From: Magnetospirillum sp. XM-1
GTDB taxonomy: Bacteria > Pseudomonadota > Alphaproteobacteria > Rhodospirillales > Magnetospirillaceae
NCBI RefSeq assembly: GCF_001511835.1
Contig: NZ_LN997848.1
Span: 1,116,001 to 1,180,000, forward strand
Direction: 5' to 3'
Length of the DNA: 64,000 bases
The translations under genes and the position numbers were made by a program. Position 1 is the first letter of the stretch. Each line of letters opens with the position of its first letter. This document shows, in pieces, positions 55,611 to 63,179 of the stretch. Below the pieces are notes generated by a model that did not search any database, was not told where the DNA came from, and was given only the letters and a program-made list of their open reading frames with translations.

Positions 55611-56261
55611 ATGCATATCATGGAAGGGTTCCTTCCCGCCCCCCACGCCGTCGCGTGGACCTGCATTTCCGCCCCCTTCGTGGTGGCGGGCGCACGGAGC
55701 CTGAAGCGCATCCTGGCCGAACGGCCCGAGGCGCGGCTGAACATCGCGGCGTCCGCCGGCTTCACCTTCGTGCTGTCGGCCCTGAAGCTGCCCAGCGTCA
55801 CCGGCTCGTGCTCGCATCCCACCGGCACGGCGCTGGGCGCCATGCAGTTCGGGCCCGGCATCATGGCGGTGATCGGGGCCATCGTGCTGCTGTTCCAGGG
55901 CCTGCTGCTGGCCCATGGCGGATTGTCGACCATGGGGGCCAACGTCTTCTCCATGGCCGTCGCCGGGCCGTGGGTGGCCTATGGCGTGTGGAAGCTGGCC
56001 GGACGCCTGGGCGCGCCGGTGGCCGTGGCTGTGTTCCTGTCGGCCTTCCTGGGCGACCTCGCCACCTATGTGGTGACCTCGTTCCAGCTGGCGCTGGCCT
56101 TCCCCGACGCGGAAAGCGGCTTCGTCGGCGCCTTCGCCAAGTTCGGCGGCATCTTCGCCGTCACCCAGCTGCCCCTGGCGGTGGCCGAGGGCCTGGTCAC
56201 CGTGGTGGTGATGAACGCCCTTTCCAGCCGCACCCCGCGCATCGAAGGAGCCAAGGCATGA
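55611..56261 (+). CDS. cbiM: Cobalt ECF transporter S component CbiM
   Basis: Substrate-specific membrane subunit of the CbiMNQO energy-coupling cobalt transporter. The 216-residue protein begins MHIMEGFLP, whose N-terminal amino group and His2 bind Co(II) in this family, and contains [19 protein letters not shown], another metal-site region. About six membrane segments. Under the B12 riboswitch; overlaps cbiN by ATGA. Confidence 0.96.
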   Translation: MHIMEGFLPAPHAVAWTCISAPFVVAGARSLKRILAERPEARLNIAASAGFTFVLSALKLPSVTGSCSHPTGTALGAMQFGPGIMAVIGAIVLLFQGLLLAHGGLSTMGANVFSMAVAGPWVAYGVWKLAGRLGAPVAVAVFLSAFLGDLATYVVTSFQLALAFPDAESGFVGAFAKFGGIFAVTQLPLAVAEGLVTVVVMNALSSRTPRIEGAKA

Positions 56262-56530
56262 GCGCGCGCGCCAATACCCTGCTGCTGGGCGCCGCGGCGC
56301 TGATCATCGCCGCCCCGCTGGTCCTCAACCCCGCCGGCCAGTTTGGCGGCACCGACGACGCGGCCAGCGAGGTGGTGTCGTCCTCCAATCCCGGCTACGA
56401 GAAGTGGACCGCGCCGTTCTGGCAGCCGTCCAAGGAGATCGAAGGCCTGCTGTTCGCGCTGCAGGCCGCCTTCGGGGCCGGTCTGCTGGGCTATGTCATC
56501 GGACGCCGGCACGGCCGGCGGGACAAGTGA
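56258..56530 (+). CDS. cbiN: Cobalt transporter subunit CbiN
   Basis: A 90-residue auxiliary subunit with two membrane helices (about 8-26 and 63-82) and an extracytoplasmic loop [34 protein letters not shown] that in this family stimulates metal insertion into CbiM. Followed by a repeat-filled gap before cbiQ. Confidence 0.93.
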   Translation: MSARANTLLLGAAALIIAAPLVLNPAGQFGGTDDAASEVVSSSNPGYEKWTAPFWQPSKEIEGLLFALQAAFGAGLLGYVIGRRHGRRDK

Positions 56531-56532
56531 GC

Positions 56533-56617
56533 GAGCGGAGCGAGCGCGGGAGCGTTGAGCGACCCGAAGCGCAGCGGAGGAGCCCAGCCCACGGATGTGG
56601 GCGCCCGGCGCTTGAGG
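56533..56617 (+). repeat. Dispersed structured repeat, copy D, between cbiN and cbiQ
   Basis: Contains GCGGGAGC-N4-AGCGACCCG-AG, a GCCCAC-GGAT-GTGGGC hairpin (about 56587-56602) and GCGCCCGGCG-TTGAGGG, matching the plan of copy B at 25919. The first two hairpins are replaced by a GCGAGCGGAGCGAGCGC palindromic stretch. It fills the only non-overlapping junction of the cbi operon. Confidence 0.75.
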
Positions 56618-56627
56618 GCGTTCAACC

Positions 56628-57362
56628 ATGACGCTGGCCATCGACCGGCTGTCACAGTCGGGACCATGGCGCAAGCGAGCGACCGCCGAGAAGGCGGCGC
56701 TCGCCCTTGGCCTGCTGGTCCTGGCCCTGGCGTTGCCCCCTTTGCCGGGGGCGGCGCTGGTCTTGGCCGTCGCCTGGGCGCTGGCCCTGGGGGCGGCGAA
56801 GGTGCCGCCGGGCGACTGGCTGCGGCTCAACGTCATTCCGCTGGGCTTCGTGCTGACCGGGGCGGCCACCCTGGCGGTGGACGTGGATTCCCAGGGGCTG
56901 CGTCTGGCCGCCGACCAGGGCGCGCGCGCCGCCCAGGTGGTGCTGCGGGCGGCGGCTTGCGTTTCCGCCCTGCTGCTGCTGGCCGCCACCACGCCGGCCC
57001 CCGATCTGGTGCGCGGCCTGCGCCGCCTGGGCCTTTCCGCCGAGATCGCCGAGGTCATGCTGCTGACCTGGACCTTCGTGTTCCTGCTGCTCGACCAGGC
57101 CGCCGCCATCCGCAATGCGCAGGAGGCCCGTCTCGGCTGGTTCGGGCCCAAGCGGCAACTGCGTTCGCTGGGCCTCCTGATCGCCCAGTTGCTGCCGCGC
57201 GCCATGGAGCGCGCCCGGCGTCTGGAAGTGGGACTGGCGGCCAGGGGCTTCGACGGCTCGCTGCCCATGCTGTCCGTGGCGCGTCCGGCTTCGGGGCCGG
57301 TGCTGGCGCTGATTTTCGCAGGGCTGGCCGCCCTGGCGGGGGTAAGCCTGTGGCTGGCGTGA
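56628..57362 (+). CDS. cbiQ: Cobalt ECF transporter T component CbiQ
   Basis: The 244-residue transmembrane coupling subunit. About five or six membrane helices; the ATPase-coupling motifs (Ala-Arg-Gly type) appear as NAQEARLGWFGPKRQLRSL and EVGLAARGFDGSLP. The stop overlaps the cbiO GTG start. Confidence 0.92.
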   Translation: MTLAIDRLSQSGPWRKRATAEKAALALGLLVLALALPPLPGAALVLAVAWALALGAAKVPPGDWLRLNVIPLGFVLTGAATLAVDVDSQGLRLAADQGARAAQVVLRAAACVSALLLLAATTPAPDLVRGLRRLGLSAEIAEVMLLTWTFVFLLLDQAAAIRNAQEARLGWFGPKRQLRSLGLLIAQLLPRAMERARRLEVGLAARGFDGSLPMLSVARPASGPVLALIFAGLAALAGVSLWLA

Positions 57363-58153
57363 TTCTCGAGGCGCGTGGCCTCGCCTATGCCTATCCCGGC
57401 GGCGTCGCGGCGCTCGCCGGTCTCGACCTCAGGGTGGAGCGGGGGCGGCGTCTCGCCGTGCTGGGGCCTAACGGGGCGGGCAAGACCACCTTGCTGCTGC
57501 ATCTCAACGGCACCTTGAAGCCCGCCGCCGGCGACGTCCGCCTGGACGGCGCGGCGCAGTCCTATACGCGCTCGGCCCTGACCGGCTGGCGCAAGCGGGT
57601 GGGTTTGGTGCTGCAAGAGCCCGACGACCAGCTGTTCGCCGCCACCGTGGCCGAGGACGTGTCGTTCGGGCCGCTCAACCTCGGCCTCGACGAGGCGGAG
57701 ACCCGCCGGCGGGTCGAGGCGGCGCTGGACGCGCTCGGCATCCTTGATCTGGCCGAACGCGCCACCCACATGCTGTCCTTCGGGCAGAAGAAGCGCGTCG
57801 CCATCGCCGGTGCCCTGGCCATGGAGCCCGAGGTGCTGTTGCTCGACGAGCCGCTGGCCGGCCTTGACCACCAGGGAGCCAAGCGCCTGCTCGCCGCCCT
57901 GGACCGGCTGGCCCAAGCGGGGACGACCCTGGTCTTCACCACCCACGAGGTGGATTTGGCCTACGAATTCGCCGACCGGGTGGCGCTGTTCCAGGGGGGC
58001 AGGGTGATCGCCCAGGGCGAGGCGGCCGAGGTACTGGCCGATCGCGAATCCCTGGCGGCCTGCGGGCTGGAACCGCCCTTGCTGCTGGAGCTGGGGGTGC
58101 GGACCCGCGAGGAGGCGTTGGCCTTGATAGCGGCCCGCCGAAAGGTGTATTAG
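57359..58153 (+). CDS. cbiO: Cobalt ECF transporter ATPase CbiO
   Basis: A 264-residue ABC ATPase of the ECF type. Walker A GPNGAGKTTLLLHLNG, Q-loop QEPDDQLFAATVAEDVSFGP, signature LSFGQKKRVAIAGALAM, Walker B VLLLDEPLAGLD and His switch TTHEVD. GTG start overlapping the cbiQ stop (GTGA); another GTG nine bases earlier is possible. Confidence 0.95.
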   Translation: MILEARGLAYAYPGGVAALAGLDLRVERGRRLAVLGPNGAGKTTLLLHLNGTLKPAAGDVRLDGAAQSYTRSALTGWRKRVGLVLQEPDDQLFAATVAEDVSFGPLNLGLDEAETRRRVEAALDALGILDLAERATHMLSFGQKKRVAIAGALAMEPEVLLLDEPLAGLDHQGAKRLLAALDRLAQAGTTLVFTTHEVDLAYEFADRVALFQGGRVIAQGEAAEVLADRESLAACGLEPPLLLELGVRTREEALALIAARRKVY

Positions 58154-58179
58154 CAAAGCCTCAACAAATGAGGTCTTCC

Positions 58180-58608
58180 ATGCGCATCCTGTTGTCTGCC
58201 GCCCTGCTGCTGTCCCTGGCCTTTCCCGCTCTGGCCGAGATCAAGACCATCTCGGCGCCCGAGGCGCTCGCGGCGGCGAAGAAGGGCGAGGTGGTGCTGG
58301 TCGACATCCGCCAGCCCGAGGAGTGGAAGCAGAGCGGCGTGGCCGAAGGCGCCAAGCTGATCCCCATGCGGCATCCGGAAGGCGGGGCCGGTTTCGTGCG
58401 CGACCTGCTGGCCGCCGCCAAGGGCGACCGCAACGCGCCCATCGCGCTGATCTGCCGCACCGGCAACCGTTCGGGCGCCACCGCCAAGGCGCTGGCCGAC
58501 GCGGGTTTCACCCATATCCTCGACGTGTCGGAAGGCATGGCGGGATCGAGCGCCGGGCCGGGCTGGATCCGGCGCGATCTGCCCATGGTGCGCTGTCCGG
58601 TCTGCTGA
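58180..58608 (+). CDS. Exported rhodanese-domain protein
   Basis: A 142-residue protein with a signal peptide (MRILLSAALLLSLAFPALA) and a single rhodanese domain: EVVLVDIRQPEEWKQSGVAEGAKLIPMRHP and the active-site loop LICRTGNRSGATAKAL (catalytic Cys about 94). A C-terminal MVRCPVC adds a CxxC. Periplasmic sulfur handling is plausible. The start at 58180 has a GAGGT site; an ATG 12 bases earlier is possible. The cbi operon ends about 25 bases before. Confidence 0.88.
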   Translation: MRILLSAALLLSLAFPALAEIKTISAPEALAAAKKGEVVLVDIRQPEEWKQSGVAEGAKLIPMRHPEGGAGFVRDLLAAAKGDRNAPIALICRTGNRSGATAKALADAGFTHILDVSEGMAGSSAGPGWIRRDLPMVRCPVC

Positions 58609-58700
58609 CCCCTTAGCAGGCGGCCATAGCCATCCCATATTACTTTCTTCCTGTCCCCTGGAGGGATGGCCTTTTTGGGGAAGAAGGAAGGGAGGGGATC

Positions 58701-58964
58701 ATGAAAGCATTCATCGCTGCCGCGTGCCTTGGACTTCTTTTGGCCGCGCCGGGCGCCGCCTTCGCCGGCTCCGACGACGCCAAGTGGGTCGCCAAGTGCA
58801 TCAAGGACAACGCCGACGCCAAGGTGTCGGCCGAGGTGGTCAAGACCTACTGCACCTGCATGAACAACAAGATGGACGACAACGAGACGCTGTCCATCAG
58901 CGCCTGGGAAAAGACCCATCCCAACGAGATGAAGGCGTGCGAGAAGGAAGCCGGCTGGAAGTAG
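58701..58964 (+). CDS. Small exported Cys-rich protein of unknown function
   Basis: An 87-residue frame with a GGAGGGG site and a signal peptide (MKAFIAAACLGLLLAAPGAAFA). The mature part (about 65 residues) has four cysteines: AKCIKD, TYCTCMNNKM and ACEKEAG, the central pair being CxC. Similar short helical secreted proteins are widespread; no family name could be assigned. A terminator follows. Confidence 0.7.
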   Translation: MKAFIAAACLGLLLAAPGAAFAGSDDAKWVAKCIKDNADAKVSAEVVKTYCTCMNNKMDDNETLSISAWEKTHPNEMKACEKEAGWK

Positions 58965-58984
58965 GCCGCACCGTCGTCTGAACG

Positions 58985-59012
58985 GGGGCGGAGGTGTTCT
59001 CCGCCCCTTATT
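58985..59012 (+). terminator. Terminator after the Cys-rich protein gene
   Basis: Stem GGGGCGGA (58985-58992) and TCCGCCCC (59000-59007), followed by TTATT. It lies at the convergent junction with the aldolase-dehydrogenase gene. Confidence 0.75.
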
Positions 59013-59013
59013 C

Positions 59014-61053
59014 CTATCGCAAGGACGCCTCAATGTTGCCGCCGTCCACGGTGACGGTGCAGGCGGTGACCTTGCCGGCCTTGGCCAGCCAGACGAAGGC
59101 GTCGGCCACGTCCTCGGCGGTGACTTCGCGGCCCAGGAGGTTGCCGCCCATGTAATCGGCTTCCGACAGGCCGCGGGCCGAAGACCGGCTCTTGATCATC
59201 TCGTCGGTGAGCAGGCCAGAGCGGATGCGGTCGGCGTTGACCGCGTTGGAGCGGATGCCGTCCTTGCCGTAATCCAGGGCGTATTGCTTCATCAGGAACA
59301 TGGTGGCCGCCTTGGGTAATCCGTAGGGGCCGAAATTCTTGCCCGGATTGACCGCCTGCTTCGAGGCGTTGAACAGCAGCACGCCGCCGGTGTCCTGGGC
59401 CTTGAAGATGCGCACGGCATTTTGCGCCACGCTCTGGTGGCCGAAGAAGTTCAGCTCGAACGAGGCGCGCAGCGTGGCATCGTCCACCTCGCCCACCGCG
59501 CCCTGCCAGGCGGCGCCCGCGTTGCTCACCACCACGTCGACGCCGCCGAAGCGCTCGGCCACGCGGTCGAAAGCGGCGCGCACCGAAGCGGAATCGGTGA
59601 CGTCGCAGGCGACGCCGATGGCCTTGCCGCCGCAGGCCTTGGCGGCCTTGGCCGCCGCGTCGGAATCGCGGTCGAGAACGGCGACCTCGGCCCCATCACG
59701 CGCAAAAGCCTTGGCGGTGGCGGCGCCGATGCCCGACCCGCCGCCGGTGACCACCACCACCTGGCGGGCCAGGGGCTTTTCGGCGGCCTTGCCCAGCTTG
59801 GCCTGTTCCAGCGACCAGTATTCCAGGTCGAACAGATCGGCCTCGCCGACCGGCTCGAAGCGGCCGATGGCCTCGGCGTCGGTGATGCTCTCCACCGTGT
59901 TGACCGCGATGTCGGCGGCGATGGCGGCGTCCTTGGCGCTTGCGCCGATGCCGAACAGGCCGAGTCCGGCCACCAGGGCGACGCAGGGCTTGGGGTCAAG
60001 CTCGGTCTTGGTGCCGCCCAGGCGCTGGTTGTTGCGGCTGAAATAGGCGTGGTAGCGGGCCTCGAAGGCCTCGATGGCGGCGCGGACCGAATCGGCCCAC
60101 AGATACAGCTTGCCGGCTTCCGGGGCGGGCAGCACCACCGGCCAGTTCTTGGTGCGGATGGTGTGGTCGGGGGTGACCACGCCCTGCTGGGAATAGCGGG
60201 AGACCTCGGCGCCGTTCACATAGGCCAGGATGGCCGGGCTGGTGCGGAAATCCAGGATGCGGCGCTTGCCGCCGCCTTCCAGCAGGCCGCGCAGGATGGG
60301 CGCCGCCTCGGCCAGGGGCGCGATTTCCTTGGGCAGATTCTGGGCGGGAACCAGGGGCTTGCGGCCCTTTTCCAGGCGCTGCTCGGCCAGGGTCACCATC
60401 TCGATCATCCGCTCGTAGGCGGTCTTGGCGTCGTCTCCGAAGGTGAAGATGCCGTGCTTGACCAGGATCAGGCCCTCGACGGTCGGGTCCTGTTCGAACA
60501 CCTCGGCCGCCTTCTTGGCCAGGGCGAAGCCGGGCATGATGTAGGGGACATAGCCCATGCGACGCCCGTAGACCTCGCGGGCCAGGGCCTCGCCGTCGGG
60601 CTGGTCCACCAGCGAGAGAACGGCGGTGGAATGGGTGTGGTCGATGAACTTGTGCGGCAGGAAGCCGTGCAGCAGCGTTTCCACCGACGGGTTGGGCGAC
60701 GACGAGTTCATCAGGTTGCCGCGCTGGTAGTCGACCATGTCCTCGTCGGACAGCGTGTCCAGCTTGCGCAGCTTCAAAAGGGGTGCCAGGCGCACGGCGG
60801 GCAGGCCGGCCGGCTCGATGTCGCCCATGTCCCAACCCGAGCCCTTGACGCACAGCACCTCGACGTCGTCGCCCAGCAGGTCCTTCACGATGGTCTTGCA
60901 CGAGGTGTTGCCGCCGCCGTGCAGCACCAGGCGCGGATCGCCCCCCAGCAGCCGGGTGGTGTAGACCCGAAGCGCCAGGTCGCGGTTCACCCCCTGCGGC
61001 GCGTATTTGGCGACGTAGGATTCGGCTTGCGTTTCGGACCACAGGGATTTCAT
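59014..61053 (-). CDS. Bifunctional class II aldolase / short-chain dehydrogenase (RhaD-like)
   Basis: A 679-residue two-domain enzyme. Residues about 1-400 are a class II aldolase with metal-ligand region VLHGGGNTSCKT, FIDHTHSTAVLSL and ILVKHGIFTFGDD. Residues about 425-679 are a short-chain dehydrogenase with VVVTGGGSGIGAATAKAFA, DVTDSASV, SNAGAAW and the catalytic Tyr-x-x-x-Lys as YGLPK. Such fusions are known as rhamnulose-1-phosphate aldolase/lactaldehyde dehydrogenase and act in sugar or deoxysugar breakdown; the substrate is not determined here. No sugar operon accompanies it. Confidence 0.9.
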   Translation of the reverse strand: MKSLWSETQAESYVAKYAPQGVNRDLALRVYTTRLLGGDPRLVLHGGGNTSCKTIVKDLLGDDVEVLCVKGSGWDMGDIEPAGLPAVRLAPLLKLRKLDTLSDEDMVDYQRGNLMNSSSPNPSVETLLHGFLPHKFIDHTHSTAVLSLVDQPDGEALAREVYGRRMGYVPYIMPGFALAKKAAEVFEQDPTVEGLILVKHGIFTFGDDAKTAYERMIEMVTLAEQRLEKGRKPLVPAQNLPKEIAPLAEAAPILRGLLEGGGKRRILDFRTSPAILAYVNGAEVSRYSQQGVVTPDHTIRTKNWPVVLPAPEAGKLYLWADSVRAAIEAFEARYHAYFSRNNQRLGGTKTELDPKPCVALVAGLGLFGIGASAKDAAIAADIAVNTVESITDAEAIGRFEPVGEADLFDLEYWSLEQAKLGKAAEKPLARQVVVVTGGGSGIGAATAKAFARDGAEVAVLDRDSDAAAKAAKACGGKAIGVACDVTDSASVRAAFDRVAERFGGVDVVVSNAGAAWQGAVGEVDDATLRASFELNFFGHQSVAQNAVRIFKAQDTGGVLLFNASKQAVNPGKNFGPYGLPKAATMFLMKQYALDYGKDGIRSNAVNADRIRSGLLTDEMIKSRSSARGLSEADYMGGNLLGREVTAEDVADAFVWLAKAGKVTACTVTVDGGNIEASLR

Positions 61054-61127
61054 GACGACCTCGGAACAGGGCGAAGGCGGGAGGCGGGATTATTACGCCA
61101 TGTCCGGGGACGGGGGAAGAGGAAGGC

Positions 61128-61331
61128 TCAGGCCACCTGGGGCGCGGCGCAGGGAATGTCGCGCCCGCGTATCCGGTGGATCATGGCCAGCGTCTTGCGG
61201 GCCATGTTCACCGTGATGGCGGCGTGCTGGTCCGGATGCTCCAGGATCACCAGAGCCTCGCCTTCCAACTCGTCCAGAATATCGTCGCCGAAGGTGTCGT
61301 TCTCACCGGTGGCGGGCAGATGCATGCGCAT
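61128..61331 (-). CDS. Small hypothetical protein (67 aa)
   Basis: A short frame reading MRMHLPATGENDTFGDDILDELEGEALVILEHPDQHAAITVNMARKTLAMIHRIRGRDIP..., with a GGGGAAG site. Sequence is acidic then helical-basic, without signal peptide. Some similarity in size and the HPDQH element to small hypothetical proteins of Rhodospirillales is suspected, but no function is known. Confidence 0.55.
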   Translation of the reverse strand: MRMHLPATGENDTFGDDILDELEGEALVILEHPDQHAAITVNMARKTLAMIHRIRGRDIPCAAPQVA

Positions 61332-61404
61332 GGCTTCCCCACGGAGCCTATCCGTAGGGGTTAGATATCATACCAAGGAGTAAGAAAGCTACTTCCTTGT
61401 TGTG
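61332..61404. other. AT-rich gap with a weak hairpin
   Basis: Conspicuously low GC. A stem CAAGGAGTA / TACTTCCTTG (about 61375-61398, with one mismatch) could be a terminator for the M23 gene, which ends at its right edge, and the region probably carries the promoter of the 67-aa gene. Confidence 0.45.
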
Positions 61405-62262
61405 CTATCTATACGAAGGTATGAGTTCCCGGAGGGCGGCGTCCGTGGATTCCGGGTCGAGGCGGACGTCCAGCCACGACATGCCCCAGTGGAGGTGGGC
61501 ACCGGTGGCCAGCCCGGTGGCGCCGACGGCGCCGATCAGCTGGCCTTTGCGCACTTTGGCCCCGGCGGCGACGTCCAGGCGCGACAGATGGGCATAGCTG
61601 GAGATCAGCCCCAGCCCGTGGTCGATCATCACCGTGCGCCCCGTGAGGAACAGGTCGGGAGCGGCCAGCACCACCGTGCCGTCGGCGCAGGCATGGACCG
61701 GCGCGCCGGTGGGCGCGGCGATGTCCAGGCCGGAATGGGGCGCGCCGCCGATGCCGTTGTAGACGCGCTGGCTGCCGAACACGCCCGAGACCTTGCCGTC
61801 CGAAGGGCGCAGCAGGCCGCCGTCTTCCAGGAACCGCGCTTCCAGGCTCACCTGGGCGCGGATGGCGCGGACCATGTCCGTCTCGGCCCTGAGGCGGGCC
61901 AGCGAGGCGGCGTCGGGCTCGGTTTTCTCGCGCGGCAATCCTTCGATGCGCTGCACCGGCCAGTCGCGGCGCGACACCGCCAGGGCGCGGCTTTCGGCGC
62001 TTCCGTCCGGCAGCATGACGCGCAGTTCGGCGGTGCGGCTGTTGTCGCGTCCGAAGCCCAGCAGGAAGCGGCCCTGGGAATCCACCGGCACGGACCGCCC
62101 GTCCAGTTCGACGCGCGCACCCGGCTCGGTGCGCCCCAGCACCAGGCCGCCCTGCTCGGCATGGCCGGAGAGGCTGGTCTCGGCCGCAGCCGCGCCCACC
62201 CAGGCGATGCCGGCCAGGATCAGGGCGAGAAGGCTATTTCGGCGCCCACATGATCGTGGCAT
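61405..62262 (-). CDS. Exported M23 metallopeptidase (LytM type)
   Basis: A 285-residue secreted peptidoglycan peptidase. A signal sequence (about 1-28) is followed by a beta-rich N-terminal domain and an M23 domain with zinc ligands in GAPHSGLDIAAP (HxxxD) and GAHLHWGMSW (HxH). Other conserved parts: GVFGSQRVYNG and VMIDHGLGLISSYAHLS. It overlaps the next gene's end by 29 bases. GTG two codons upstream is an alternative start. Confidence 0.92.
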   Translation of the reverse strand: MPRSCGRRNSLLALILAGIAWVGAAAAETSLSGHAEQGGLVLGRTEPGARVELDGRSVPVDSQGRFLLGFGRDNSRTAELRVMLPDGSAESRALAVSRRDWPVQRIEGLPREKTEPDAASLARLRAETDMVRAIRAQVSLEARFLEDGGLLRPSDGKVSGVFGSQRVYNGIGGAPHSGLDIAAPTGAPVHACADGTVVLAAPDLFLTGRTVMIDHGLGLISSYAHLSRLDVAAGAKVRKGQLIGAVGATGLATGAHLHWGMSWLDVRLDPESTDAALRELIPSYR

Positions 62263-63013
62263 CGCCACCGCCTTCCTTGTTGCACAATTCGGTGATGATG
62301 GCCGACGAGACGCGGGTGGGGGTGATGCCGTTGACGGACAAGAGGCCCTTCTTCACCAGCTTCATGCCCGAGGCCGAGCAGATGCGCGGCGGCACCCGCT
62401 CGGCGATGACCACCGGCACGCCGTTCATGGAGGTGACGCGGATCGCGCCGCCGAACATGTGCGACGGCGGCGCGTTGCCTTGCGAGGATTCGACCATCAT
62501 GGCGACGAAGCGGTCGGTTTCGGACCCGGTGTTCTCCACCGGCTCCTGCGAGCGGCTCCACAGGATGTAGCCGCCGATGGTGAGGATCAGGGCGACCATC
62601 ACGCCGCCGGCGATCAACACGCCGCGTCCTTCGCCCTCCTCCTCGGCGTGGTGCGCCGGATGGAACTTGCCGTCCTTGGACTGGGCCCAGTTGTCGGTGG
62701 TCGAGCGCGGCAGGCGCTGCTCCTTGGCGGCGCGCAGCACCTCGATGCAGCCGCGCGCGGCCGAGCGCATCTCGTTGCGGTGGACCTCGGGCGTGTGGCC
62801 GGGCTTAACCGCCGCGACGACCTCGCTCGCCCGGCGGCGCAGCGCGTCGCGCAATTCCCGGTCATAGGGACGGCGCAGCATCAGGTCCAGCGCCAGGATG
62901 GTCAGCTGTTCCAGCCTGGCCGGGTCCTTGACGCCGGGTAATTTCAGGATAAGGGCCTGGAACAGGGCTTCCTGCTCCTCGGTGGTCGCCGGCTTCTCCA
63001 CGGGATGATCCAT
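62234..63013 (-). CDS. Membrane-anchored hypothetical protein
   Basis: A 259-residue protein not assigned to a family. Residues 1-130 are helical and charged (RLEQLTILALDLMLRRPYDRELRDALRRR), one membrane helix follows (about 135-155: GVLIAGGVMVALILTIGGYILW), and the periplasmic part (about 160-259) contains two cysteines and a VAERVPPRICSASGMKLV segment. Its stop overlaps the start of the M23 gene, suggesting an envelope or cell-wall role. Confidence 0.75.
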   Translation of the reverse strand: MDHPVEKPATTEEQEALFQALILKLPGVKDPARLEQLTILALDLMLRRPYDRELRDALRRRASEVVAAVKPGHTPEVHRNEMRSAARGCIEVLRAAKEQRLPRSTTDNWAQSKDGKFHPAHHAEEEGEGRGVLIAGGVMVALILTIGGYILWSRSQEPVENTGSETDRFVAMMVESSQGNAPPSHMFGGAIRVTSMNGVPVVIAERVPPRICSASGMKLVKKGLLSVNGITPTRVSSAIITELCNKEGGGDATIMWAPK

Positions 63014-63089
63014 CCTGTCCGTCCTGCAACCCTCTCCCCAGATGAATGGTAGCCTTACCCGCGTTAATGAGCCGTTACCTGAATTCACC

Positions 63090-63124
63090 ACAAAAATTTT
63101 GTCGTTGTGAATAATTCTACACAA
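63090..63124. promoter_or_regulatory. Two adjacent palindromes in a divergent AT-rich promoter
   Basis: ACAAAA-A-TTTTGT (63090-63102) and TTGTG-N10-CACAA (63105-63124) occur next to each other in the low-GC gap between divergently read genes starting at 63013 and 63180. The symmetry suggests repressor or activator sites. Confidence 0.45.
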
Positions 63125-63179
63125 TGCCATATGAGGTTGATGAGTGGGGGTATCCGCTGATCTCGAGGCTTTTCAGACG

